Origin: Rhodovulum kholense | GTDB taxonomy: Bacteria; Pseudomonadota; Alphaproteobacteria; Rhodobacterales; Rhodobacteraceae | Direction of reading: 5' to 3' | NCBI RefSeq assembly: GCF_003053725.1 | Contig: NZ_QAYC01000008.1 | Location: forward strand, 62,001 to 126,000 | DNA length: 64,000 bases | Part shown: in pieces, positions 25,802 to 33,919 of the stretch | Layout: every line of letters starts with the position of its first letter | Position numbering within the stretch: the first letter of the stretch is position 1 | The notes under the pieces: model-generated | What the model was told of the DNA's origin: nothing | The model's database searches: none | What the model saw: only the letters and a program-made list of their open reading frames with translations | Program-made: the position numbers and the translations under genes

Positions 25802-26265
25802 TCTTCGGCCGGGGCGGAGGGCCTCAGCTCGCTCACGAACTTGTCGAAATCGCCCGCTTCCTGGAAGTTCTTGTAGACGCTCGCGAAACGCACATAGGCC
25901 ACGGTGTCGATCCGGGCCAGCGCCTCCATCACGATCTCGCCGATCACCTTCGACTGGATGTCGGTCTCGCCCATGCTTTCCAGCCGCCGCACGATCCCCG
26001 AGATCATCTGGTCGATGCGTTCCGGATCGACCGAACGTTTCTGCAGCGCGATGCGGATCGAGCGTTCCAGCTTGTCGCGGTCGAAATCCTCGCGCCGGCC
26101 GCTGGACTTGATCACCACCAGATCGCGGAGCTGCACTCGTTCATAGGTCGTAAAGCGCCCGCCGCAGGCCGGACAGAAGCGCCGCCGACGGATCGCGACA
26201 TGATCCTCGGCGGGCCGGGAATCCTTCACCTGTGTGTCGATGTTTCCGCAGAACGGGCAGCGCAT
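25798..26265 (-). CDS. nrdR: Ribonucleotide reductase transcriptional repressor NrdR
   Basis: A 155-residue NrdR, which senses ATP/dATP and represses ribonucleotide reductase genes. The zinc ribbon is C3-x2-C6 ... C31-x2-C34, followed by RFTTYERVQ and the ATP-cone domain ([17 protein letters not shown]). ATG at 26265; an upstream in-frame start at 26283 would add residues before the zinc finger and is less likely. It leads the nrdR-ribD unit. A perfect DnaA box lies 28 bases upstream. Confidence 0.95.
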   Translation of the reverse strand: MRCPFCGNIDTQVKDSRPAEDHVAIRRRRFCPACGGRFTTYERVQLRDLVVIKSSGRREDFDRDKLERSIRIALQKRSVDPERIDQMISGIVRRLESMGETDIQSKVIGEIVMEALARIDTVAYVRFASVYKNFQEAGDFDKFVSELRPSAPAEE

Positions 26266-26292
26266 GGGCTCTCTCTCGGGCACGGCGTGAAC

Positions 26293-26301
26293 TTATCCAC
26301 A
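26293..26301. promoter_or_regulatory. Perfect DnaA box upstream of nrdR
   Basis: TTATCCACA, the consensus DnaA-binding 9-mer, lies just upstream of the nrdR start in a short AT-rich patch with CACTATAGG beside it (possible -10 or NrdR half-site). A single box in 64 kb of GC-rich DNA beside a nucleotide-metabolism regulator is notable, but binding is unproven. Confidence 0.5.
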
Positions 26302-26559
26302 GGCACTATAGGGGAGCCTCTAGGATTTGGGTAGGGGCCAAATCGCGCGCTATATGTTGGGGAAGGCATGAGGGCCTGACAGGGCCACACGCGCGCCGGG
26401 GCATTCGGGCGCGGGGCCGGTCAGAACCGGATTGTAGCGCGACACTGAAATCCGGAGTGTGTGACAGTCAATGTCGGAGCGGACGTGTTTAATCGATGCG
26501 CTCACGACCGGCCTTTGAACGCCGCTTGAACGACCGTCCAAAAGCGTTTCGAGCGCGGA

Positions 26560-26928
26560 TCACCCCCACGTCCGCCGGTAAGCATACCCGGCGAGCGCCG
26601 CACAGAACGGGGCGAGCGCCCGCGCCCAGCTCGAACCAGTCATCCCAGCGACGAACCCGATCATCGTCGTGCCGAAGTCGACATTCACATCGCGGCCGGA
26701 TGACCCGTTCCGCACATTCAGCACCTGGACCAGGACAAAGATTGCCCAGCCGATCAGGCCAGCGCGGACATCGGCCGCACAGGCGGCCCAGATCAGAGCT
26801 CCAACTGCGCCGTGCGCCACGTCGACCAAGGCGCGCCGATAGAGTGGAGACTTAATGGTTTCGGCTTTGTCCGACCCGCGGCCGATCTCGGCAGCGATCT
26901 CGCGGACGTCATCCCAGAGGCTGCTCAT
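26560..26928 (-). CDS. Small phage membrane protein, possible holin
   Basis: A 122-residue protein with an N-terminal charged helix (MSSLWDDVREIAAEIGRG) and two or three hydrophobic segments (about 33-50, 55-72 and 85-110). Its start overlaps the stop of the tail-spike gene (ATGA). A small, multi-helix membrane protein directly after the tail fibre fits a holin, but no family signature confirms this. No endolysin gene follows; the 280 bases to nrdR contain nothing recognisable other than the DnaA box. Confidence 0.55.
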   Translation of the reverse strand: MSSLWDDVREIAAEIGRGSDKAETIKSPLYRRALVDVAHGAVGALIWAACAADVRAGLIGWAIFVLVQVLNVRNGSSGRDVNVDFGTTMIGFVAGMTGSSWARALAPFCAALAGYAYRRTWG

Positions 26929-29900
26929 GACAGCACCATGGTCTGGACGCCGCCAGAAGCGGCCGGGAAGGATGCAGAGAGCCCGGAAGGCACGTTGATC
27001 GCGGTCAGGGTCGCGCCGGTCGTTGTGAGGCTGTCCACGCTGAGGAGCGTGTAGGTCCCGGCAACCATGATCGACCGGCAATCGACCTCAAGCGTCGAAC
27101 CCGAGGCAAGAGTGACGGACGAGACCACGTCGGGCCCGGCGGTGCCATTCGCGCCTGACCGAAACTCTCTTAGAGTGGCCACGCGACCGTCGCCGCCGGC
27201 CGTAAACCGCAGCGTCCCGCCATCTTCGACGACAAGCCCTGCGGCTGCGCCACCAAGCCCGTCGAACCCGACGCGCGGACCGCCGCCGACGATTTCGAAG
27301 ACATGACCCGCCTTGATCGTCATGACCGCCGCACCGTGGCCGCAGAGGAATTCGCAAGTCTCCTTCGGCTCGTTCCTGCCTTTCCGGTCATTCGCGCTGT
27401 TCACGACGATGTCCGCCGGGCCCGCGAAAGCATCGGTATTCGCGAACCGGCCACCCAGCACACGGACGGACAGCGGGGCGCTGCCGTTGTACCCTGCCAG
27501 CCAGACCTGACCCGTTTCGTCGACGGTGATCGCACCGCTTCCGGTGCAGGTCGGCGCGGCCGCGACGTCGAGGCGGCCGTTCACCGCATGCAGATGCCCA
27601 CCCGCGCCCAGATCGAGCCCGGCCACGGTTAAGGTGTGGTCCTGGAAGAACACCTCGTGTCCGTTGATCGCCACGGTATCGCCAGCGAAGCTGCCGGGGA
27701 TCAGATCGCGGCCCCAGTTGTTGGGATTGTCCCACCGACAACCGTCCTCGGCCAGATCGGGCACGAAGGAACAGGCGGCCGCCGCTGTCCGCCACCGTCT
27801 GGCAATGCCGAACGGCGCCTGCATGAATGCCATGAAACTATCGACCGTCGACTTGATCTCATCCGGGGGCAGATCGCGGAGCCACCAGTATATGTCCAGG
27901 ATGTCAGTCGTGGTGTCGGGAGCGTTCCCCCGCTGCGCGTCGTACCAGCGGAAAATCGTGGCATCGTTGACATTGCTCAGGTCGAGGGCTCCCGGGTTGT
28001 AGACTTGGTCACCCCAATAGGAGAGCAGATCCCGCTCGCGGCCTTTGAAGCCCGCGAGATAAGCCCCCGGCGCAAATTGCTCGTCCGTATAGCCGAACCC
28101 GTCGCGGCGAGCGTGGACCTCTCCATCCCAATCGCTGACAAGCCGAGCTGCCCCATTCGGATCGTTAGGGTTGAGATCGTGCAGCACCAGGACCCGGTCA
28201 AATGACACCAGAGGCGAGGATACGCGCACCCCCTGGCTCATCGAGTTGCCAGCGTTCGGACCGTCCATATAGCCAGCATGGGTAGCGACTACGTCTTGGC
28301 ACAGAGACCTGTGCCCATCCGTAGTCTGCGCCTCGAACATGGCATCGTTGTAGTTATTGAAGTCGCCTTTACCGACGTTCCACATCTGGTTTCCAAACGC
28401 GAATGCGCAGTTGCGCATCACCGCGCCGCCTCGCAACTGGATCAGCGACCCGCCCGACCCGAAGACGAAGTTGTCGCGCATCAGGATATGGCGGTTGAAA
28501 CTGTCGAAATAGATCGGGTGTGTCAGCAGGTTTGGGCCGGGCGGGGCGTAGCCGTTCAAACCCAGCCGGGGATCGCTGTTGTTGGGAAGATAGCCATAGG
28601 CGTCGTCTTTGCTCGGTATTCCGTCGGGACCGTAGGTGTTCAGCCACCCAGGCCCCATGCCACCCCAGGCAATGATGTTTTCCTGGATGATCGTGCCGCT
28701 CGATCCCCCGCCCGGCTTGATGCAGCTCGGGCGATGATCGCCCCGCCAAAAATCCGGATTGGCCGAGTCCAACCCGCCGTTTGTATCGAATGCCTGGACG
28801 AGCTTGCTTTTGCGAATAGTGACGCGCGCACCGCGGCCCTTCGTGTCCATCTTTCGGAAGTAGATCGCCCCCCGCACATTGCAGCGTTCGATGATGACGT
28901 TGGAAAGTCCGTCGCCGGAAATTCCTGTCGAGATCGGAAATTCGAGATCCCGGAAGGCGACCCCGTGTTTCTTGGCACCGCCCTCCATGTTGAAATTCAT
29001 GTTGTGCATGATCGGGTCTGCGCCCGTGCCCCAGGCGCCAATCAGGTTCGGATGCAGGATGCTCTGCCCACAGGGGTAGACCGCCAACACCTCGCTTAGA
29101 CCATCATTGTAGTTATACCCCCTCTCGTAGAAGAGGTGGACAGATCCGAAGCCGTGTGAGCTCAGCAAGGTGCTGACGATCCCTCGGACCCATTCCGGAT
29201 GGATCGGCTTCGAAGGAGACCCGTAATATGTGACGTGATCGGGAGGAACCGTGTCGCCGTAGATCACTCCACCGTCGCGGACCTGCATGGCGATGAAGTC
29301 GTCGACCTTTCCGCTATGAATGTCCTCCACCACGGCCGAAGCCTCGGCGACGATGTCAGCCATTGTGTAGGCAGCCTCGGAGAGAGACACATAGAGGTCG
29401 ATATGTTCTTCGGCCGGCTCGAAGACGGTATCGCCGTTCGCGTCGACCGCCAGTTTCATGCCGCGTCCAACAGACCACCCGGAAAGTGCCTTGCCCGCCT
29501 TCGGCACGACAGTGATCTCGCAGAGCACCGGGTCGCCATCGGTGACACCGACCAGCACCTGGAACGCAAAAGCGTGCCCCGGTGCCCGCTGGACACGGTA
29601 ATTGCACATTGTTGTCAACGCGTCCCAGCCGTCGTCGTCGAACTCCGGTCCAGCATAAAGCACGAACTCGCCACCATCCGGAGCGTCTTCGTCATCGTCT
29701 GTCGACCGCACGGCATCGCGTCGGATCTCCGGGCGGTCGACCGTGCTGACGTAGACCTCGTCTCCGCCAGGCGCGAGCGAGACATGCGCCGTATCCGGGT
29801 CCGGCCGGGTCACTACCGAAAGAATGCCGGTGGCATTGTCGCCGAACATCGCAATCGGAATACGCCCGATGACCCCGTAGTCGATGTCGACAGCCAGAGT

Positions 29901-30047
29901 GGCACCGACCTCGGTCGGCGGGACGGCTTCAGTGACGCCCCAGGCGCCGCGCGCCATTTCCACGAGGACATTGCCCGTATCGGGGTGCCGGATACGGGCG
30001 TTGACGGTGGCGCCGGCGACCGGTCCCCTGATTTCGAACCGGCTCAT
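26925..30047 (-). CDS. Large phage tail spike/fibre protein with right-handed beta-helix
   Basis: A 1040-residue protein. The N-terminal 250 residues (MSRFEIRGPVAGATVNARI...) are probably the particle-binding part. The middle (about 300-640) has repeated short strand motifs with polar turns, such as GLSNVIIERCNVRG, GARVTIRKSKLVQ, SGTIIQENIIAWGG and RHILMRDNFVFGSGG, the pattern of pectate-lyase-like parallel beta-helices. The C-terminal third has more strand-rich repeats (DLGAGGHLHAVNGRLDV, VFEIVGGGPRVGF). Such spikes bind or cleave surface polysaccharide. The start at 30047 overlaps the upstream stop (ATGA). The ORF is fully open. No catalytic residues can be assigned by eye. Confidence 0.7.
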   Translation of the reverse strand: MSRFEIRGPVAGATVNARIRHPDTGNVLVEMARGAWGVTEAVPPTEVGATLAVDIDYGVIGRIPIAMFGDNATGILSVVTRPDPDTAHVSLAPGGDEVYVSTVDRPEIRRDAVRSTDDDEDAPDGGEFVLYAGPEFDDDGWDALTTMCNYRVQRAPGHAFAFQVLVGVTDGDPVLCEITVVPKAGKALSGWSVGRGMKLAVDANGDTVFEPAEEHIDLYVSLSEAAYTMADIVAEASAVVEDIHSGKVDDFIAMQVRDGGVIYGDTVPPDHVTYYGSPSKPIHPEWVRGIVSTLLSSHGFGSVHLFYERGYNYNDGLSEVLAVYPCGQSILHPNLIGAWGTGADPIMHNMNFNMEGGAKKHGVAFRDLEFPISTGISGDGLSNVIIERCNVRGAIYFRKMDTKGRGARVTIRKSKLVQAFDTNGGLDSANPDFWRGDHRPSCIKPGGGSSGTIIQENIIAWGGMGPGWLNTYGPDGIPSKDDAYGYLPNNSDPRLGLNGYAPPGPNLLTHPIYFDSFNRHILMRDNFVFGSGGSLIQLRGGAVMRNCAFAFGNQMWNVGKGDFNNYNDAMFEAQTTDGHRSLCQDVVATHAGYMDGPNAGNSMSQGVRVSSPLVSFDRVLVLHDLNPNDPNGAARLVSDWDGEVHARRDGFGYTDEQFAPGAYLAGFKGRERDLLSYWGDQVYNPGALDLSNVNDATIFRWYDAQRGNAPDTTTDILDIYWWLRDLPPDEIKSTVDSFMAFMQAPFGIARRWRTAAAACSFVPDLAEDGCRWDNPNNWGRDLIPGSFAGDTVAINGHEVFFQDHTLTVAGLDLGAGGHLHAVNGRLDVAAAPTCTGSGAITVDETGQVWLAGYNGSAPLSVRVLGGRFANTDAFAGPADIVVNSANDRKGRNEPKETCEFLCGHGAAVMTIKAGHVFEIVGGGPRVGFDGLGGAAAGLVVEDGGTLRFTAGGDGRVATLREFRSGANGTAGPDVVSSVTLASGSTLEVDCRSIMVAGTYTLLSVDSLTTTGATLTAINVPSGLSASFPAASGGVQTMVLS

Positions 30048-30919
30048 GCCGCAAGCCCCCATTTGGTTGCGACGAAGTCGTGAGCGGCGACCTGCTCAGC
30101 GGGATCCGCGCTGATGATGCTTTCGCAGAACTGGCCGCCCAGATACTGCGATCCATACCGGAACAGCGACCAGGTCACCGCGTTGACCGCGGCTTCGTAG
30201 CTGATGGTGGTGACCTCGACATTGTCGACAAAAACCTTCGCCGTTCCGGGGTCCGGCGCGGCGCCGGTCAGATCGGCCGCGATCTGAACGACGTGCAATC
30301 CGGCATAGGGCGGGTTTGCAAACGCCCCAGCCACCCCGCCGATGTTGAATGTTCCATTGAACTGCGAAGCGTGGTTCGCGGTGATGTACAGCCCCACGTC
30401 GCCGCCGGTCCCATAGACGAGCCCGCTGTTGATATGACCCACCGCGCCGATCCCGACGACCAGCGTCCAAAGCCAGTTTCCGGCCGCCGGTAGCAGGGCA
30501 CCCGATGTCTCCAAGGAGTTTGACTGGGCCCTGTCCATGACGATGGTATTCAGCCCGTTCACATTGCTGGCACCCACCCCCGTGGTCCCGCTGCCGGTGA
30601 GGGCGAGACCTCCGGAGATCTTGTTGGCAATCGCGCTTACCGCACCGCCGACGTGGGAAATCGTCGGCACGTCCGAGGCGTCGTGCCACTGCAGCGCCGC
30701 CGCAGAGTCGAACCCGGCCGTGCGGCTGACGCCATCGGCGATCCGGCGCATGGCGAACAGGTCGTGCAGCCCGGCCGGTGGCGCGATGGACGGCAGTTCG
30801 CCGGGGGTCACCCGACGCAGATACATGTCTGTCCCGGGGATCTGCACGAGCGCCCCATCGTTCGGGACGTCGGGGATTGCGCCTGCGGGCGCCGCAAGAA
30901 CATAGACTTCGCCAACCAT
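30044..30919 (-). CDS. Phage structural protein, LamG/ConA-like
   Basis: A 291-residue protein. Residues about 75-290 resemble the concanavalin A-like (LamG) beta-sandwich seen in phage and exported proteins: NTIVMDRAQSNSL, WLWTLVVGIGAVGHIN, HVVQIAADLTGAAPDPGTAKVFVDN and VTWSLFRYGSQYLGG. The end, VAAHDFVATKWGL, is typical of prophage proteins that carry this domain. Its stop overlaps the start of the spike gene, so the two are coupled. The role is probably attachment or decoration of the tail tip; not proven. Confidence 0.6.
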   Translation of the reverse strand: MVGEVYVLAAPAGAIPDVPNDGALVQIPGTDMYLRRVTPGELPSIAPPAGLHDLFAMRRIADGVSRTAGFDSAAALQWHDASDVPTISHVGGAVSAIANKISGGLALTGSGTTGVGASNVNGLNTIVMDRAQSNSLETSGALLPAAGNWLWTLVVGIGAVGHINSGLVYGTGGDVGLYITANHASQFNGTFNIGGVAGAFANPPYAGLHVVQIAADLTGAAPDPGTAKVFVDNVEVTTISYEAAVNAVTWSLFRYGSQYLGGQFCESIISADPAEQVAAHDFVATKWGLAA

Positions 30920-30921
30920 TC

Positions 30922-32955
30922 TCAGGCTCCTGTGAATCTAATGTGGCCGCCGCCGATGGCGCCTATGATCCAGTCGGCGGGATCAAAGATCGGTCCGGCG
31001 ATAATGACCGACCCGCCAGTGGCGGTCGGCGGCGGAAGGCTGGTCACTCCGGACAGGACATTCGAGGGATCGTCGCTGATCGAGATCTGGGCCACCGCGA
31101 CCTCGATAATCTCGGGGCCCTCGCTGAACGCGCTGACGGCGACGGCCACGACACCAGGCGCGGTGATCGGGGTGGATCCAACCCGAAATGCAGGCTCGCC
31201 TTCGCCTGTCAGACCCTGAGAGATTTGCCGTGCATTCGGCGACAGCAGATCGCCCGCGACGACATGCAGGGCACCGTCCCCCACATTCGTCACGTCGGCG
31301 GATATCCGAAGCTCGCTGTACCCGGTGCGGACGATAGCCAAGTCGGAAATGACCGGCTGCACCGATCCGGATGCAATTTGCCGTGTCGGCCCCCGCACAA
31401 TCACAGGGCCGGACGCCCCCGCCTGGGTTCCGGTTTCGGTGCGGCCGGTGGCCAGCCCTGCCTCCGCCTCGCCTACCAAATGGGTCAGTCCGGAAGCATC
31501 GGCGATCACCTCGCCGCCTGTCTCCCATCCGTCCTCGACGACCAGATCGCCGAGGTCGGGGTTATAGACCCAGTAGAATGCGACCGATGTAAGCAGTTCG
31601 CCCACGGTCGCCGTGCCGGTCAGAGCCGGCGTTGCGATGCAGACCGGAAGGGTCTGCAGCACACCCAGGTCCAGGTCATATGTGCCCTGATAGGGGCCGT
31701 CCGGGATTTCGTAAAAGACCCGCGATTCCGCGCCCTCGGTAAACGTAATCGCGGCGGTGCCGTTGTCGTTGTCTAGGATCGAAAAAACCAGCGGCACAAC
31801 GGTCCCGGACGGGGCACTGTCGCGCGTGACCGGGCTACCTGATCCAAGCGGGATCTCAACCTGTTGGGCGAAGATGGTTCCGCCTACAGACGTCGCTGTG
31901 ATGGTATAGGCAGCGCTCGGCCCCTCTTGCAGCAGGGTCGCGCCGGAGTACCAGCGCCATGTGCGCGTCGACTCGCCGCCGCTGACCGTGCCCGGCGTCG
32001 CCGCGATGGTGTTCCCTTCGACCGGCGCAACGCTGGAAAGCGTCGGCGCGGTGTCGATCGAAAGGGTCGCCGCGGCAGAGACAGTGACGGGGCTCGACGA
32101 CGCGCTGAACGCCCCGGTGGGGTGGCTCGCGTCGCTGGCGGTCAGCACGATATCGGTACCCGCGACGGCCGTGATCGGCAGCGACGCGGGGGAGCCGTCC
32201 ACTGTGGCGCTCCATGTCAGGGCGGCCGCTGGAACGCCAGCGCCCCCTGAGAGCGTCGGTTGGACGTTCGCGCCGCTCCCCGGAGCGCCGACCGTCTGGC
32301 CCTCGACGATCGCCCCAAGGGAGACGGTATAGGTCGGCGCGGCGTAGGGAGAGATGATTGCGACTTGGAACCCCGTGTCGGCCGTGTCGATCACGTTCGT
32401 TGCGCGGAACACCAGTGTCGCCGAAGTCGCATCGCTGACCTCGCCAGGATCGAGCGTCACGTTGGGCGATGACCATGAAGCCCACGCGGGAAGCGTCCCG
32501 ACCGGCGCGAGGCTGGCCGTTGGGTTCCCGAGATCGAAATCCGAACTAACGTCGATCACGACAGGATCGCCGCCGATATAGAGCGTGAGGTCAGGGAGAC
32601 CATTTCCGGCGATGGGGGCCGACCACGCCGGTTCCAGGGCCACCACCGCCGACACGCCGGACAGGAATGTGCGGCTGAGCGTCAATCCGGACAAGCTGAC
32701 GGTCTCCCGGATCTGCCAATCCTCGCCGGCCGACACCTCGACATCGCCGTCATAGCTGGCCCAGTTGCCCGCGCCGAGCCGCATTTCCCGCGCGGTCGCG
32801 AGCGTGCCGCCGATGGTCGACGCGTAGCTTCCCCAGGTCACGGCCAGCCCGAGCGTGTCGCCGTCGGCCAGCGCGCCCAGCACAGGTCCGGTACCGACGA
32901 TCAGGCGCCGACCACCGCCGGGCCCCGCCCACCGCCCGCCGCCGATGCGCGGCAT
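30922..32955 (-). CDS. Phage tail-associated protein with Ig-like repeats
   Basis: A 677-residue protein rich in Ser, Thr, Val and Gly, with several beta-sandwich repeats between about 150 and 400. Examples are NVTLDPGEVSDATSATLVFRA, YTVSLGAIVEGQTVGAPGSG, LTWSATVDGSPASLPIT and NTIAATPGTVSGGESTRTWRW. These resemble bacterial Ig-like / Ig-fold domains common on phage tails. No signal peptide. The gene lies one base after the 87-residue ORF and two bases before the ConA-like gene. It is likely a tail fibre or surface-adhesion component; specific function unknown. Confidence 0.6.
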   Translation of the reverse strand: MPRIGGGRWAGPGGGRRLIVGTGPVLGALADGDTLGLAVTWGSYASTIGGTLATAREMRLGAGNWASYDGDVEVSAGEDWQIRETVSLSGLTLSRTFLSGVSAVVALEPAWSAPIAGNGLPDLTLYIGGDPVVIDVSSDFDLGNPTASLAPVGTLPAWASWSSPNVTLDPGEVSDATSATLVFRATNVIDTADTGFQVAIISPYAAPTYTVSLGAIVEGQTVGAPGSGANVQPTLSGGAGVPAAALTWSATVDGSPASLPITAVAGTDIVLTASDASHPTGAFSASSSPVTVSAAATLSIDTAPTLSSVAPVEGNTIAATPGTVSGGESTRTWRWYSGATLLQEGPSAAYTITATSVGGTIFAQQVEIPLGSGSPVTRDSAPSGTVVPLVFSILDNDNGTAAITFTEGAESRVFYEIPDGPYQGTYDLDLGVLQTLPVCIATPALTGTATVGELLTSVAFYWVYNPDLGDLVVEDGWETGGEVIADASGLTHLVGEAEAGLATGRTETGTQAGASGPVIVRGPTRQIASGSVQPVISDLAIVRTGYSELRISADVTNVGDGALHVVAGDLLSPNARQISQGLTGEGEPAFRVGSTPITAPGVVAVAVSAFSEGPEIIEVAVAQISISDDPSNVLSGVTSLPPPTATGGSVIIAGPIFDPADWIIGAIGGGHIRFTGA

Positions 32956-32956
32956 C

Positions 32957-33220
32957 TCAGTGCTCCACGCCGGCGGGTGCTCCGGCCGTCCCGGCCAGGT
33001 GCAAGGTCTCGCCCGCGTAAAGCGTCATCGGCATTCCCGAACTCGGCAGGAGCGGGTTGGCCTGGTCGACGCCGACGGCCGGCGCGTCGGTCGAGGTCGT
33101 GACCGTCCAGACCAGGCGGAAATACGGCGACGGGTTGGACAGCAGGACGTCGGTGTCTTCCGCGACACTGAACTGGGCTGCGGGCGACCACGCGGCCGCG
33201 AGGGTGAGGGGCGTCAGCAT
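32957..33220 (-). CDS. Small phage protein of unknown function
   Basis: An 87-residue beta-rich protein (MLTPLTLAAAWSPAAQFSVAEDTDVLLSN...) with no cysteines and no membrane helix. The pattern 'FRLVWTVTTSTDAPAVGV ... LYAGETLHLAGTAGAP' resembles short head- or tail-decoration proteins, but no family is recognised. GGAGG lies just before the ATG at 33220. It is separated by 93 bases from the preceding gene, the widest gap inside the phage block, so a new transcript could begin here. Confidence 0.5.
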   Translation of the reverse strand: MLTPLTLAAAWSPAAQFSVAEDTDVLLSNPSPYFRLVWTVTTSTDAPAVGVDQANPLLPSSGMPMTLYAGETLHLAGTAGAPAGVEH

Positions 33221-33313
33221 GGGGCCTCCGAATGCGCGCTTGACCGGTCATAAACGTCGCTTCAAAGTGCCGTTACGTCGTGGGCCAGACCGCCCGCAGG
33301 CCCCTGCGGGTGT

Positions 33314-33919
33314 CTACCCAAGTCCCCCGATCGCAGCCCGGAATGTCGCGAGCGCCGTGGCGATCTCGCCCTCGGTCGCGGCAGTTTCGACGGTGTAGAC
33401 GGCCGTCAGCCGGATCGGCTCGATCTGTGCGGCCGCGGCGAGCCAAATCGCCTGCATGTTCACCCAGAGCTGGGCCAACTCGTAAGGCGTGGACGCCGTA
33501 ATACCGACCTCGGCCGCGAGAAGCGGGAAAAGCGTGAGCGTGGCCGGTTCCGGATCGAGCGCGAGATAGGCCACGGCTTCATCGCGCTTCGCCTGGTACA
33601 GCATGTCCTGCCCATCCGCGGCCGTGATGTAGCGGCGCCGCAAAGCCGAGGTCACATCGGTAATCTCGGCGATGGCACGGCGCCGGGCCGACGCCAGTGC
33701 CGCGCCCGCCGGTTCCGGTTCCGGCGAAGGGTTTGGCGGGAAATCCTCTGCTGGCCGCGCAATCCAGGCGTTCCCGAGCTTTCGAAAGAGATGTGCCATG
33801 CGCGGTGACACCTCCGGCGGCAGCGGCACCGCGCCCTCCGGTACCGCGGCGGCCTGAGACGTGGAGCCCGCCGACAGGACGTATCCCGACTCGTCGACCA
33901 ATGCCCAAGGATAGGTCAT
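33314..33919 (-). CDS. Hypothetical phage protein downstream of the tail tip gene
   Basis: A 201-residue protein starting MTYPWALVDESGYVLSAG. The first 60 residues are short and strand-like with a Pro-rich linker (DFPPNPSPEPEPAGAAL). The rest is helical: ARRRAIAEITDVTSALRRRYITAADGQD, QAKRDEAVAYLA, and an Ala-rich C-terminus. This layout resembles tail-fibre-assembly-type proteins that follow tail tip genes, but I cannot assign a family. Its start overlaps the tail-tip stop by four bases. Confidence 0.55.
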   Translation of the reverse strand: MTYPWALVDESGYVLSAGSTSQAAAVPEGAVPLPPEVSPRMAHLFRKLGNAWIARPAEDFPPNPSPEPEPAGAALASARRRAIAEITDVTSALRRRYITAADGQDMLYQAKRDEAVAYLALDPEPATLTLFPLLAAEVGITASTPYELAQLWVNMQAIWLAAAAQIEPIRLTAVYTVETAATEGEIATALATFRAAIGGLG

